The notes beneath the pieces were generated by a model. The model ran no database searches. It was given only the letters and a program-made list of their open reading frames with translations, and was not told the DNA's origin. The position numbers and the translations under genes were made by a program. From Parvibaculum sp. (GTDB taxonomy: Bacteria > Pseudomonadota > Alphaproteobacteria > Parvibaculales > Parvibaculaceae), in the NCBI GenBank assembly GCA_002694985.1, contig NZNS01000005.1, positions 186,001-250,000 of the forward strand: 64,000 bases of DNA, in the 5' to 3' direction. The first letter of the stretch is position 1, and every line of letters starts with the position of its first letter. This document shows positions 38,045 through 48,754 of the stretch, in pieces.

Positions 38045-38527
38045 ATGAGCGAAAGCAATAACGTAGCGCCTCCGGGCCTTTCCGCTTCGGAAAGCTTCGA
38101 CTGGCCCGCCTGTGCCTTTGACGGCATTATCATGGCCCGCTCCCTGGCCTTCATCGCCGATTTTTTCGTTGTCTGCGTCCTGATCGTTCTGGCGTCCGCC
38201 CTTTTCGGCGTTCTCGGCGTCCTCACATTCGGGCTGCTCTGGCCGGGCGCGCTCCTTTCGCCCCTCGTCGCGCTTGCCTATTTCACGCTGACCATTGGCG
38301 GTCGCCATTCAGCCACGCCCGGCATGCGCTGGCAGGGGATTGAGCTGCGCGCATGGAACGGCCACCGCCCCGGCTATCTTCAGGCCGCCCTCCAGACGGT
38401 TCTCTTCTATGTGACAGTCACCGTCTGTACGTTTTTTGTGCTTCTCGTGCCCTTCTTCAACAAGCGCCGCCGCTGTCTCCACGACTATCTTTGCGGTACT
38501 GTTTTCGTCCGTAGCAGCTTGTTCTGA
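38045..38527 (+). CDS. RDD family membrane protein
   Basis: 160 residues with three or four hydrophobic segments. The RDD signature is seen in a modified form: RSLAFIADFFVV for the first part, and TPGMRWQGIELRAWNGHRPGYLQAALQTVL plus the final CLHDYLCGTVFV. The function of the family is poorly known (proposed transporters). The ATG follows AGGAAAAAG closely. It is monocistronic. Confidence 0.88.
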   Translation: MSESNNVAPPGLSASESFDWPACAFDGIIMARSLAFIADFFVVCVLIVLASALFGVLGVLTFGLLWPGALLSPLVALAYFTLTIGGRHSATPGMRWQGIELRAWNGHRPGYLQAALQTVLFYVTVTVCTFFVLLVPFFNKRRRCLHDYLCGTVFVRSSLF

Positions 38528-38614
38528 ACCGGGTCCACCTTCGCTAGACACTGGAAGTTCCATTCGAGGCATGACAGCCAGTAACGGTTTTGTGCCGACT
38601 AAAGAGATGCGCGC

Positions 38615-40477
38615 ATGGAGATAGACTTCGTCTGGCAGATGTGGGTGACCTACGGCTTTATTCTGGCCGCCGTCGTCCTGTTCAGTATGGAACGGATCAC
38701 GCTTGAGGTTTCCGCCCTCGCGATCCTCAGCGCGCTTCTGGTCTTCTTCTATTTCTTCCCCGTGCCCGGCGATGACGGGCGCAACCTGCTGGGGCCGACC
38801 GCGCTGCTCGCGGGTTTTGCCAATCCTGCGCTCATCGCCGTCCTCGCCCTCCTTGTCATAGGGCATGGCCTGTTCCAGACGGGAGCGCTCGATGGTCCGG
38901 CGCGCTATGTCGCCGATCTCGGCTCGACCCGGCCGGGCCTAACCATCTTTTTCACTTTCCTGCTCGTCGCCGCCATCAGCGCCTTCCTGAACAACACGCC
39001 CGTCGCCGTCATGTTCATTCCGGTGCTGGCAACGCTGGCCGGGCGCTTCGGCCAGCGCGCGCCGAAGGTCATGATGACGTTGAGCTATGTCTCGATCCTC
39101 GGCGGCATGACGACGCTGATCGGCTCCTCGACAAACCTTCTTGCCGCGGGCGTTGTTCTCACCTCGCATCTGCCGCCTATCGGCATTTTTGATTTTGTCG
39201 TGCCCGCTCTGTTTCTCGCAGCCATCGGCTTTCTCTATTCGACGCTCGCCGTGCCGTATCTCCTGCCGGATCGCGGCGGCCCCACCATCGAGCTTCAGGG
39301 AAACGCCTCAGGCGGCGGCAAGCAATATATTGCCCAGCTTGAAATCACCCCCGGCCACCCGCTTCTCGGCGTGAGCTCCACCGCCGGCCTGTTTCCACCG
39401 CTTCGCGACATGACGGTGCGCATGATCCAGCGCGGCGAGCACCCGATCCTGCCCCCCTTCGAAGACGTCACGCTCAGCGCCGGCGATGTCGTTATCGTCG
39501 CCGCCACACGCCAGACACTCACCGAGGCGCTGAAGTCCGGCTCCCGTATCTTTGAAGGCATGCTGGAAGAGCGTTTTGCCGAAGGCGCCGACACGCATGG
39601 CGGCCCGGCAAAACCCGGCGGAGAGCTCGTCCTTGCCGAAACCGTGGTCGCGCCGGGCTCGCGCATGATCGGCCAGACCATCGAGCAGATCGCTTTCCGT
39701 CACCAGACCGGCTGCATCGTCCTTGGCGTACAGCGCCGCAGCCGCATGATCCGCACTCTGCTGAACGACATTCGTCTCGAAGCGGGCGACGTTCTTCTCG
39801 TTCTCGGCAATGCCTCGAAGATTCAGGATTTGCGCCACAATCGCGACGTGTTGCTCCTCGAATGGTCTGCGACCGAACTCCCCGATCCGAAACTCGCTCA
39901 TCGTGCGCTCGCCATCTTCGGCGTCATGGTCGCCAGTGTCCTCACCGGCATCCTCCCCATCGAGATCGCGTCCATCGGCGGCGCCCTCGCCATCATCGCC
40001 TTTGGCGTCCTCAATGTCCGCCAGGCCGCCCGCGCGATCGACCGCCGCATCTTCCTCATGGTCGGTGCCATGCTCGGCGTCGCCACCGCGCTGGAGGTCA
40101 CGGGCGGTGCCCATGCCATCGCCAATGCTTCCGTCGTCATGTTCGCCGGCTATGGCGTGCCGGTCATCCTGTCGGCCTTCTTCTTCGCCATCGCCGTCAC
40201 CACCAATGTGCTGACCAACAATGCGACCGCCGTTCTCTTCACCCCCATCGCCATCAGCACCGCGACACAGCTCGGTGTCGACCCCATGATCTTCGTCTAT
40301 GCGGTCATCTTCGCCGCCAACTGCTCCTTCGCGACGCCGATGGGCTATCAGACAAACCTGCTGGTCATGGGCCCCGGCCATTATGAATTCCGGGATTTCG
40401 TGCGCGCGGGCACCCCCCTCGTCATTTTGCTCTGGTTGTCATATTCTTTCTTTGCGCCCTGGTATTATGGGCTCTGA
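38615..40477 (+). CDS. SLC13/ArsB-superfamily permease with two TrkA-C domains
   Basis: 620 residues with the layout of the YfbS/sulfate-permease-like group. The N-terminal half of the transporter has FLNNTPVAVMFIPVL and STNLLAAGVVL. Two cytosolic TrkA-C/RCK-C domains occupy about 225-400 (ITPGHPLLGVSSTAG and ETVVAPGSRMIGQTIEQIAF). The second half has TNVLTNNATAVLFTPI and TPMGYQTNLLVMGPG. The substrate is probably a divalent anion (sulfate or dicarboxylate), but sequence alone does not decide. It precedes bpt by 31 bases. Confidence 0.88.
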   Translation: MEIDFVWQMWVTYGFILAAVVLFSMERITLEVSALAILSALLVFFYFFPVPGDDGRNLLGPTALLAGFANPALIAVLALLVIGHGLFQTGALDGPARYVADLGSTRPGLTIFFTFLLVAAISAFLNNTPVAVMFIPVLATLAGRFGQRAPKVMMTLSYVSILGGMTTLIGSSTNLLAAGVVLTSHLPPIGIFDFVVPALFLAAIGFLYSTLAVPYLLPDRGGPTIELQGNASGGGKQYIAQLEITPGHPLLGVSSTAGLFPPLRDMTVRMIQRGEHPILPPFEDVTLSAGDVVIVAATRQTLTEALKSGSRIFEGMLEERFAEGADTHGGPAKPGGELVLAETVVAPGSRMIGQTIEQIAFRHQTGCIVLGVQRRSRMIRTLLNDIRLEAGDVLLVLGNASKIQDLRHNRDVLLLEWSATELPDPKLAHRALAIFGVMVASVLTGILPIEIASIGGALAIIAFGVLNVRQAARAIDRRIFLMVGAMLGVATALEVTGGAHAIANASVVMFAGYGVPVILSAFFFAIAVTTNVLTNNATAVLFTPIAISTATQLGVDPMIFVYAVIFAANCSFATPMGYQTNLLVMGPGHYEFRDFVRAGTPLVILLWLSYSFFAPWYYGL

Positions 40478-40508
40478 GGGCACAACGAAAAACCAGCGCG
40501 AGAAGACA

Positions 40509-41255
40509 GTGACGGACCAGTCCCGCATAAGGTTTCCGCAGTTCTACATTACCTCGCCGCAGCCTTGCCCCTATCTGGAGGGTCGCTACGAGAAGAAGGT
40601 GTTTACCCACCTCCTCGGCGATGAACCCGTCTCCCTCAACAACACGCTCACCCAGGCAGGCTTCCGTCGCAGTCAGAACATCGCCTATCGCCCCGCCTGC
40701 GAGGACTGTCAGGCATGCGTCTCGGTGCGTGTGCTGGTGAACGAGTTCCGCCCCGGTCGCACCTTCCGCCGCATTGTCGCTCGCAATGAAGATCTCCGGG
40801 GTCATTCGCGCGCGGCTGTCGCCACGGGCGAGCAATACGGGTTGCTGCGCCGCTATCTTGATGCGCGTCACGCCGATGGCGGCATGGCCGACATGACGGA
40901 GCATGACTATGTGGCGATGGTCGAGGACACGACGATCCAGACAGGCATCATTGAATATCGCCAGCCCGCCGCCGAACCGGGCGAGACAGGCCCTCTCATC
41001 GCCGCCGCGCTGACCGACACGCTCGAAGACGGCCTTTCGATGGTCTACAGCTTCTACGAGCCCTATGACGAAGCCCGTAGCCTCGGCACCTTCATGGTTC
41101 TGGATCATATCGAACGCGCAAGGCGTCTCGGTCTGCCTTATGTCTATCTGGGCTATTGGGTCGATGGCTCCCGCAAGATGACCTACAAGACCCGTTTCCA
41201 GCCCCTTGAAGCCCTCACGCATGGGGGCTGGCGCCGCCTGCCGCCCCCCTCCTGA
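40509..41255 (+). CDS. bpt: Aspartate/glutamate leucyltransferase
   Basis: Adds leucine to N-terminal Asp or Glu of proteins and marks them for ClpS/ClpAP degradation (N-degron pathway). The 248-residue length from GTG 40509 matches the family. PQFYITSPQPCPYLEGR with KKVFTHLLG, then RPACEDCQACVSVRV and the C-terminal GNAT-like MTYKTRFQPLEAL, are diagnostic. An ATG at 40467 would overlap the permease gene and add 14 poorly matching residues. Confidence 0.94.
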   Translation: MTDQSRIRFPQFYITSPQPCPYLEGRYEKKVFTHLLGDEPVSLNNTLTQAGFRRSQNIAYRPACEDCQACVSVRVLVNEFRPGRTFRRIVARNEDLRGHSRAAVATGEQYGLLRRYLDARHADGGMADMTEHDYVAMVEDTTIQTGIIEYRQPAAEPGETGPLIAAALTDTLEDGLSMVYSFYEPYDEARSLGTFMVLDHIERARRLGLPYVYLGYWVDGSRKMTYKTRFQPLEALTHGGWRRLPPPS

Positions 41256-41396
41256 TTCGGGGCCTGATCCGGGCCTTTCTCCCGCCGTTGCGCCTCGCGC
41301 GCGCCTGCCTATACTGGCCGCGAATTGTACCCCTTCAATCGGGGATGGGGCAGCCCGCAGAGGCACGCTCCGGGGAAGCATATCGGGGAGTCTTCA

Positions 41397-42470
41397 ATGA
41401 AACGCCGCTCGTTTTTGGCTGGCGCCGGTCTTGCCGGCATTGCCGCTGCCGCCATGCCCGCGCCCGCTATCGCGCAAGGAAAGCGCCAGCTCAAGATGGT
41501 CACCACCTGGCCGAAGAACTATCCGGGCCTGGGCGTCTCCGCCGAACGTCTCGCCAAGCGCATCGGCGAGATGACGGACGGCCAGATCGAGATCAAGGTC
41601 TTCGCCGCTAACGAGTTCGTCCCCGCCCTCGAATGTTTCGATACCGTCTCTTCCGGTGCCGCCGACATCTATCATGGCGCGGAGTATTACTGGCAGGGCA
41701 AGTCCAAGGCCTTCAACTTCTTCACCGCTGTGCCCTTCGGCATGACGGCCGCCGAAATCAACGCCTGGATCTATCATGGCGGCGGACAGGAACTCTGGGA
41801 CGATCTTTCCAGCGGCTTCAACATCAAACCCTTCATGGCCGCCAATACAGGCGTCCAGCTCCCCGGCTGGTACCGCAAGGAAATCAATTCGCTTGAGGAT
41901 CTGAAAGGCCTGTCGATCCGCATGCCCGGCCTCGGCGGTGAGGTCATGCGCCGTCTCGGTGCCGCCTCCCTCACGCTTGCAGGACCGGATATTTTCCCCG
42001 CCCTTCAGAACGGCACCATCGATGCCGCCGAATGGGTCGGACCGTGGAATGACATGGCCTTCGGCTTCTACCGCCTCGCGAAATATTACTACTGGCCGGG
42101 TTTCCACGAGCCGGGCTCGTCGCTGGCTGCAGGCTTCAATCTGCAAGTCTGGGAGTCCTTCACCCCGCAACAGCAGGCCGTGGTTCGTGCCGCCTGCGCC
42201 GCGGAAAACGACTACACGCTCGCCGAATACAACGCTCATAACGGCGCTGCCCTGAAAACCCTCGTCGAAAAACATGGCGTTCAGGTCCGCCGCTTCCCGG
42301 ACGATGTCATCGCCGCGCTGAAGAAAACCTCGCAGGAAGTGCTCGAGGACGCCGCGAAGGAAGATGCCGTCACCGGCAAGGTCTATAAGAGCTTCCGCTC
42401 CTTCCTCGACACGACAAGCGAGTGGACGCGCATCGGCGACGAAGGCTTCGTGCAGGCTCGCCGCGGCTGA
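41397..42470 (+). CDS. dctP: TRAP transporter solute-binding protein (TakP-like)
   Basis: Periplasmic receptor of a tripartite transporter. The 357-residue protein has a twin-arginine leader, MKRRSFLAGAGLAG, ending AIAQG. The mature part is close to the 2-oxoacid/lactate-type receptors: AEYYWQGKSKAFNFFTAVPFG, AEWVGPWNDMAFGFYRLAKYYYWPGFHEPG. The likely ligands are monocarboxylic 2-oxo or hydroxy acids. GGGGAG lies 6 bases before the ATG. It is first in dctP-dctQ-dctM plus an accessory gene. Confidence 0.94.
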   Translation: MKRRSFLAGAGLAGIAAAAMPAPAIAQGKRQLKMVTTWPKNYPGLGVSAERLAKRIGEMTDGQIEIKVFAANEFVPALECFDTVSSGAADIYHGAEYYWQGKSKAFNFFTAVPFGMTAAEINAWIYHGGGQELWDDLSSGFNIKPFMAANTGVQLPGWYRKEINSLEDLKGLSIRMPGLGGEVMRRLGAASLTLAGPDIFPALQNGTIDAAEWVGPWNDMAFGFYRLAKYYYWPGFHEPGSSLAAGFNLQVWESFTPQQQAVVRAACAAENDYTLAEYNAHNGAALKTLVEKHGVQVRRFPDDVIAALKKTSQEVLEDAAKEDAVTGKVYKSFRSFLDTTSEWTRIGDEGFVQARRG

Positions 42471-42472
42471 CC

Positions 42473-43015
42473 ATGATGACCACACTCACCCGCATCGCCC
42501 GCCTCATCGACGCCTTGAACGAACGCACAGGCCGCGTCTTTTCCTGGCTCGCGCTTGCAATGGTGCTCGTCCAGTTCGTCGTCGTGCTCCAGCGTTATGT
42601 TTTCGGCATCGGCTCCATCTGGGCGCAGGAATCGATCGTCTATATGCACGGCCTCTTGTTCATGGTCGTTGCGGGCTACACGCTGCTCCACAACGCCCAT
42701 GTCCGCGTCGATGTTTTCTACCGCGCCATGCCGCCCGCAACGAAAGGATGGGTCGATCTTCTCGGCACACTCTTTCTGCTCTGGCCGGTCTGCTTCCTCA
42801 TCTTCTACGTCTCCTTCCCCTATGTCGAAGCCTCCTGGGCGGTCCGAGAAGGCAGCCGCGAGACAAGCGGCATTCAGGGCGTCTATCTCCTGAAAAGCGT
42901 GATCCTCATCTTCGCCGTCCTCCTCGCCCTTCAGGGCCTTTCCACCATCATTCACGCGCTGCGCATTCTTTCCGGGGCCGAACAGCCCACGCAAGAAGCC
43001 TCGCCCATCCTCTGA
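42473..43015 (+). CDS. dctQ: TRAP transporter small permease subunit
   Basis: 180 residues with four predicted membrane helices. ALAMVLVQFVVVLQRYVFG, WAQESIVYMHGLLFMVVAGYTLLHNAHVRVDVFYR is the family core. The ATG begins 2 bases after the dctP stop, so it relies on translational coupling. The frame extends upstream within dctP, but without plausibility. Confidence 0.94.
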   Translation: MMTTLTRIARLIDALNERTGRVFSWLALAMVLVQFVVVLQRYVFGIGSIWAQESIVYMHGLLFMVVAGYTLLHNAHVRVDVFYRAMPPATKGWVDLLGTLFLLWPVCFLIFYVSFPYVEASWAVREGSRETSGIQGVYLLKSVILIFAVLLALQGLSTIIHALRILSGAEQPTQEASPIL

Positions 43016-43031
43016 AAGCGCGCCCGCCCCA

Positions 43032-44611
<1,580 letters not shown>

Positions 44612-44615
<4 letters not shown>

Positions 44616-45103
44616 ACATCGAAAATCCCGACAGCGCCGCCGCCAGAGCACGCAGCAATCTGATCCGCCTCTCCCTCGTCGCCCTCGCGATGACCGGCGT
44701 CATTCTCTTTTTTGTCGGCACGGGACGCGTCGATCTGAACGAACCGGTGGAGCTCACCGCCCGCATCACCCAGCCGACAACCTGGACCGAAAACGGACCA
44801 CTGACGCTCAATGTCGCTGTCACGCTCGCGAACAACACGGACGAGGCGATGCCGCTCTCGCTCCCCTCGCAATGCGATATTTTCCGCTGGTTTGTGGCGG
44901 ACGAAGATCACAACCTCGTCCAGTCGCAGCGCAATGACGAGCCCTGCCTCGATGTGCCGATGAAAGGCAACCTCGACGCGAAGACCTCGATCTCCGGCGA
45001 GTTCACCCTCACGCTCGATCCCACCCGCGTGATGCCCGGCGACTACATTCTCTTCCTTCGCTATTGGGATCACGAGCTCCGCGAACCGATCACCATCGAC
45101 TGA
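44612..45103 (+). CDS. Membrane-anchored accessory protein of the TRAP operon (unknown function)
   Basis: 163 residues. One N-terminal membrane helix (about 18-38) is followed by a beta-rich domain facing the periplasm. It has two cysteines (PSQCDIFRWFV and DEPCLDVPM) that could form a disulfide, and ends in an Ig-like pattern (GEFTLTLDPTRVMPGDYILFLRYWDHE). It vaguely resembles BsuPI-type inhibitor domains; that is weak. It overlaps dctM by 4 bases and is followed by a terminator, so it belongs to the TRAP operon. Its role is unknown. Confidence 0.75.
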
Positions 45104-45109
45104 ACGAAA

Positions 45110-45136
45110 AAGGCCCGGATGAAACATCCGGGCCTT
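45110..45136. terminator. Bidirectional terminator between the TRAP operon and the beta-barrel gene
   Basis: AAGGCCCGGATG, loop AAA, CATCCGGGCCTT: a perfect 12-bp stem. A-rich sequence on the left gives a U-run for the minus strand (the beta-barrel gene at 45157-45801); on the plus strand only TT follows. It serves convergent genes. Confidence 0.85.
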
Positions 45137-45156
45137 GCCGTCGAATTTATCCGCGC

Positions 45157-45801
45157 TCAGAAGCGGTAGTTCAGTCCGAGCCGTGCCGCATCGCCGACCG
45201 ACTCCGGCGAAAACCCTATACCGACAAAGGCGTTGCCCTGCGTGTCATAGTGCAGATATTCGAGCTTCGCGCTGAGCTTCTCGCCAAGCGCCATCTCCAG
45301 ACCCGCACCGGCAACCCAGCCGAGATTAAGTTCGCTGTCGCTGCCGATCGTCGCAACGGCGTAGTCCACGTTGACTGCCGCGCCACCCGCCGTACCGTAA
45401 AGGAGCATCCCTCGCTCGACTGAGCCGAAATCATAGCCAAGGCGCGCCCTGAAGGTGCCGAAGGCTTTCATCTCCGACGTACAGGTGGTGGGCGCGGCGC
45501 AAAGGCCGGTCGTCGACGAGTCATCGGCATCCACCCAGGCATAATCAGCCTCGATGCCGAACACCCAGTTACCCGTATCCATGTTGACGCCGAGCGTGCC
45601 GCCCAGCATCGCACCATCCGTGTCGTGCTTGACGCCATTGGCGCGCCAGTCTTGTTCAGTGGCGCCGTACCCCGCCGTGATACCGCCATAGATACCACCC
45701 CAGTCGTAGCTCGGTTCCGGACCGTAGGTCGCATCGGCCGAGGCCTGACCTGCGGTAAAAAGCGCTCCAAGCACCACTGAAACAGAAAGAAGCTTTCGCA
45801 T
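45157..45801 (-). CDS. Outer-membrane beta-barrel protein (OmpA-like/Omp25-31 type)
   Basis: 214 residues with a clear signal peptide (RKLLSVSVVLGALFTAGQASAD). Alternating strands follow, beginning YDWGGIYGGITAGYG and ending GDAARLGLNYRF, with the terminal Phe expected of BAM substrates. Inner features are VFGIEADYAWVD, FRARLGYDFG and GWVAGAGLEMALGEKLSAKLEYLHY, as in alphaproteobacterial Omp25/31-like porin-fold proteins. It is probably a small eight-stranded barrel. The two cysteines (LCAAPTTC) in a loop are unusual. Confidence 0.9.
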   Translation of the reverse strand: MRKLLSVSVVLGALFTAGQASADATYGPEPSYDWGGIYGGITAGYGATEQDWRANGVKHDTDGAMLGGTLGVNMDTGNWVFGIEADYAWVDADDSSTTGLCAAPTTCTSEMKAFGTFRARLGYDFGSVERGMLLYGTAGGAAVNVDYAVATIGSDSELNLGWVAGAGLEMALGEKLSAKLEYLHYDTQGNAFVGIGFSPESVGDAARLGLNYRF

Positions 45802-45937
45802 AGCATTCCCCCTAGGCTGAAAATGGTTTTGCGAAGGAAAATTACGGCGAATCGGACCGCACAGCTAGTCCTGAAAGAATGCGGATCGTGACCATGATGC
45901 CGTATTAACGTGCAGTTTGCGGGGTGGCGCTACTCAT

Positions 45938-48184
45938 TCACCCTGCCCCGAACCCGCCACCAAAGCTGTGTCCTACGGGGAAACCCTTGGGTGGCAACCG
46001 CCCCGCCTGCGCGCGCTGGCCGACCCATTCCTTAAGCCCTTCGAATGTCCGCGCCCGGCCCGAGCGGTCATAGGCGATGAGCCCCTGTTTCAGCGTGAAG
46101 GTCTTGATGTCGCCAAGCCCGCCATCCTTGTAGCGTTGCAGGCGCACACCCTTGCCGCGCGTCATCTCGTTCACTTCCTTGAGCGGGAAGATCAGCAGCT
46201 TCCGGTTCTCGCCGATCACGGCCACATGGTCGCCCTGCACCACTTCGCAGGCCACAGCTTCGTCCGTACCCGTCACATTCAGCACCTGTTTGCCCGCGCG
46301 CCGCATCGCCACGACATCGTCCTCCGGCACGATGAAGCCATTGCCCTCATGCGACGCAACGATGAGCTTCCGCCCCGGCTGATGCACGAAGAGCTCCACG
46401 ATCTCGCGGCTCTCGTCGAGATCGATCATCAGGCGCACCGGCTCGCCATGTCCGCGCCCGCCCGGCAGCTTGCTGACATCGAGCGTGTAGAAGCGTCCAT
46501 CCGTCGCAAACAGCAGCACCTTGTCCGTCGTCTCCGCATGAAGCATGAAGCGCAGGCCGTCGCCTTCCTTGAACTTGATCTCCGTGCCAGGAGCCACATG
46601 CCCCTTCATGGTGCGGATCCAGCCCTTCTTCGAGCAGACGACCGTCACCGGCTCCTTCTCGATCATCGCCTCCACGGGCACATATTCGATCGTCGGCGCA
46701 TCCGAGAAATGTGTCCGCCGCGCGCCGAGCTTCGTCTTCGGACCGAAGGTCGCCTTGACCTGCTTGATCTCCTCGGACACGCGCTCCCAGAGCTTGTTGT
46801 CCGAGCGCACAAGCGCCTTCAGCTCCTTCTGTTCCGCGGTGAGCTTCTTGTGTTCGCCGCGGATTTCCATTTCTTCAAGCTTGCGCAAGCTCCGCAAACG
46901 CATGTTGAGAATGGCTTCGGCCTGATTGTCCGTCAGCTTGAAGCGCTTCATCAGCACGGGCTTCGGCTCGTCTTCCTCACGAATGATACGGATCACTTCG
47001 TCGAGATTGAGATAGGCCTTCAAATAGCCTTCCAGAACTTCCAGCCGCTTCTCGATCTTGTCGAGGCGGAAGCGCGAGCGCCGCACCAGCACTTCCTTGC
47101 GATGTTCGAGCCAGGAGCGGAGCACCTCGCGCAGCGACATCACGCCCGGCACCTGTCCGGCGGAAAGCACATTGAGGTTCAGCGGAAAACGGCTTTCAAG
47201 TTCCGTTGCCCGGAACATGGATTCCATCAGATGCGCCGGGTCGACCGTCTTCGCCTTGGGCACCAGCACGAGGCGGATCTCCTCCGCACTCTCGTCGCGC
47301 ACATCGTCAAGCAGCGGCAGCTTTCGCGCCTGCAGGAGTTCTGCAATCTTCTCCACCAGCTTGGACTTCTGCACCTGGTAGGGAATTTCCGTGATGACGA
47401 TCTGCCAGAGCCCGCGCGGCAGTTCTTCCTTTTCCCATTTTGCGCGCACGCGGAAGCCGCCGCGTCCCGTCTCATAGGCGTCGATAATCGAGGCCCGCGG
47501 CTCAACGATAATGCCGCCCGTCGGGAAGTCCGGTCCCTGCACGAAGCTGACGAGCTTCTCCGTCCGCGCATTCGGATATTTGATGAGATGCAGCGCCGCG
47601 TCGCAAAGCTCGGCCGCATTATGCGGCGGAATGCTCGTCGCCATGCCGACCGCGATGCCCGATGCGCCATTCGCAAGCAACTGCGGAAAGGCCCCCGGCA
47701 ACACGATGGGCTCCCGGTCCTCGCCGTCATAGGTCTCGCGGAAATCGACCGTATCTTCGTCGAGCCCGTCCAGCAGTAGCGCCGCAACCGCCGTCAGCCG
47801 CGCTTCCGTGTAGCGCATGGCCGCCGCATTATCGCCGTCCACATTGCCGAAATTGCCCTGCCCGTCGACCAGCGGATAGCGCACGGAAAAATCCTGCGCG
47901 AGGCGCACCAGCGCGTCATAGACCGACTGGTCGCCATGCGGGTGATAGCGGCCGATCACGTCGCCGACCACGCGCGCGGATTTCTTGAAGCCCTGTCCCG
48001 GTTCGAGCTTCAACTGCCGCATCGCGAACAGCACGCGCCGATGCACCGGCTTCAGCCCGTCGCGCACGTCTGGCAGCGCGCGGTGCATGATGGTCGAGAG
48101 CGCATAGGCGAGATATCGCTCTTCCAGCGCCTCGCGCAGATTGATCTCGTGTTCGGGCTCGGGCGGCGTAACGGCCTTGGTCAT
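45938..48184 (-). CDS. parC: DNA topoisomerase IV subunit A
   Basis: Decatenates replicated chromosomes together with ParE. The 748-residue length is typical of alphaproteobacterial Par[35 protein letters not shown] and the active-site tyrosine in [11 protein letters not shown] are visible. The C-terminal beta-pinwheel is short ([12 protein letters not shown] blade motif). The GyrA box of gyrase (QRRGGKG) is absent, which favours ParC. It starts 27 bases from the repeat at 48211. Confidence 0.97.
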   Translation of the reverse strand: MTKAVTPPEPEHEINLREALEERYLAYALSTIMHRALPDVRDGLKPVHRRVLFAMRQLKLEPGQGFKKSARVVGDVIGRYHPHGDQSVYDALVRLAQDFSVRYPLVDGQGNFGNVDGDNAAAMRYTEARLTAVAALLLDGLDEDTVDFRETYDGEDREPIVLPGAFPQLLANGASGIAVGMATSIPPHNAAELCDAALHLIKYPNARTEKLVSFVQGPDFPTGGIIVEPRASIIDAYETGRGGFRVRAKWEKEELPRGLWQIVITEIPYQVQKSKLVEKIAELLQARKLPLLDDVRDESAEEIRLVLVPKAKTVDPAHLMESMFRATELESRFPLNLNVLSAGQVPGVMSLREVLRSWLEHRKEVLVRRSRFRLDKIEKRLEVLEGYLKAYLNLDEVIRIIREEDEPKPVLMKRFKLTDNQAEAILNMRLRSLRKLEEMEIRGEHKKLTAEQKELKALVRSDNKLWERVSEEIKQVKATFGPKTKLGARRTHFSDAPTIEYVPVEAMIEKEPVTVVCSKKGWIRTMKGHVAPGTEIKFKEGDGLRFMLHAETTDKVLLFATDGRFYTLDVSKLPGGRGHGEPVRLMIDLDESREIVELFVHQPGRKLIVASHEGNGFIVPEDDVVAMRRAGKQVLNVTGTDEAVACEVVQGDHVAVIGENRKLLIFPLKEVNEMTRGKGVRLQRYKDGGLGDIKTFTLKQGLIAYDRSGRARTFEGLKEWVGQRAQAGRLPPKGFPVGHSFGGGFGAG

Positions 48185-48210
48185 CTTTCTCTACTCTCAA
48201 TCCTGTCCAT

Positions 48211-48296
48211 CGTCATTGCGAGGAGCGCAGCGACGAAGCAATCCAGGGCCACAACCTGCGGACTCGCTCCGGTCATTCGACTTCTCTGCAATGACA
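48211..48296. repeat. Inverted repeat, left boundary of the GIY-YIG cassette
   Basis: CGTCATTGCGAGG (48211-48223), then GAAGCAATCCAGGG, closing with GCAATGAC (48288-48295). Outer arms GTCATTGC/GCAATGAC are perfect. The inner part is less regular than in the copy at 48601. The GIY-YIG stop codon is 4 bases further on. Confidence 0.85.
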
Positions 48297-48299
48297 CTC

Positions 48300-48587
48300 T
48301 CAAATCAGGTCATCGTGCAAATCCCGCCACTGGGGATTCATCGCTTCTATCAATTCCAGCTTCCGCCGCCGCGATCCCGCCTTGATCTGTTTCTCGCGAG
48401 CGATCGCATATTCCATTTCGTCGTGCATCTCGTACCAGACCAGCATCTTGCAGCCATGCCGCTTCGAAAACCCCGGCAACGCGCCTTCACGGTGCTCATA
48501 TATCCGCCGCTCCAGATGTGACGTCACGCCGGTATAGATTGTCCCGTTGCGCCCGCTGGCGACGATGTAGACCGCTGGCCTTTTCAT
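48300..48587 (-). CDS. GIY-YIG nuclease family protein
   Basis: 95 residues, single-domain (YhbQ/UPF0213-like). The catalytic scaffold is visible: VYIVASGRNGTIYTGVTSHLERRIYEHREG, with the Tyr pair, the conserved Arg (residue ~28) and a late Glu region (EMEYAIAREKQIK). From ATG 48587 a GAGGGGTGGG run lies directly upstream; the open frame reaches 48599. The ORF fills the space between inverted repeats ending at 48296 and starting at 48601. It is probably a nuclease; the substrate is unknown. Confidence 0.9.
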   Translation of the reverse strand: MKRPAVYIVASGRNGTIYTGVTSHLERRIYEHREGALPGFSKRHGCKMLVWYEMHDEMEYAIAREKQIKAGSRRRKLELIEAMNPQWRDLHDDLI

Positions 48588-48600
48588 CCCACCCCTCAAC

Positions 48601-48704
48601 CGTCATTGCGAGGCCCAAAGGGCTGACGCAATCCAGGGGCCGCAAGCGCCGGAGCCAACAGCCCCTGGATTGCTTCGTCGGCCTGCGGCCTCCTCGCAAT
48701 GACG
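48601..48704. repeat. 104-base inverted repeat, right boundary of the GIY-YIG cassette
   Basis: Outer arms CGTCATTGCGAGG (48601-48613) and CCTCGCAATGACG (48692-48704) are perfect over 13 bases. Inner arms CAATCCAGGGGC (48629-48640) and GCCCCTGGATTG (48661-48672) are perfect over 12 bases. In the GIY-YIG transcript it would fold into a long hairpin just before the ribosome site. Words match the copies at 585 and 48211. Confidence 0.9.
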
Positions 48705-48754
48705 ACCCCGGGGGAGCCGAGAGACTGTTTCTCAATATACCAGCGATTCGTCTC

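Noticed and set aside
45917-47779. 620-codon open frame on the plus strand
   Set aside because: Antisense shadow of parC; Arg/His/Leu-rich, no recognisable motif.
48211-48704. CRISPR array or insertion sequence
   Set aside because: There are only two repeat units, they are inverted repeats rather than direct repeats with spacers, and there is no transposase or target-site duplication. They are treated as REP-like elements instead.
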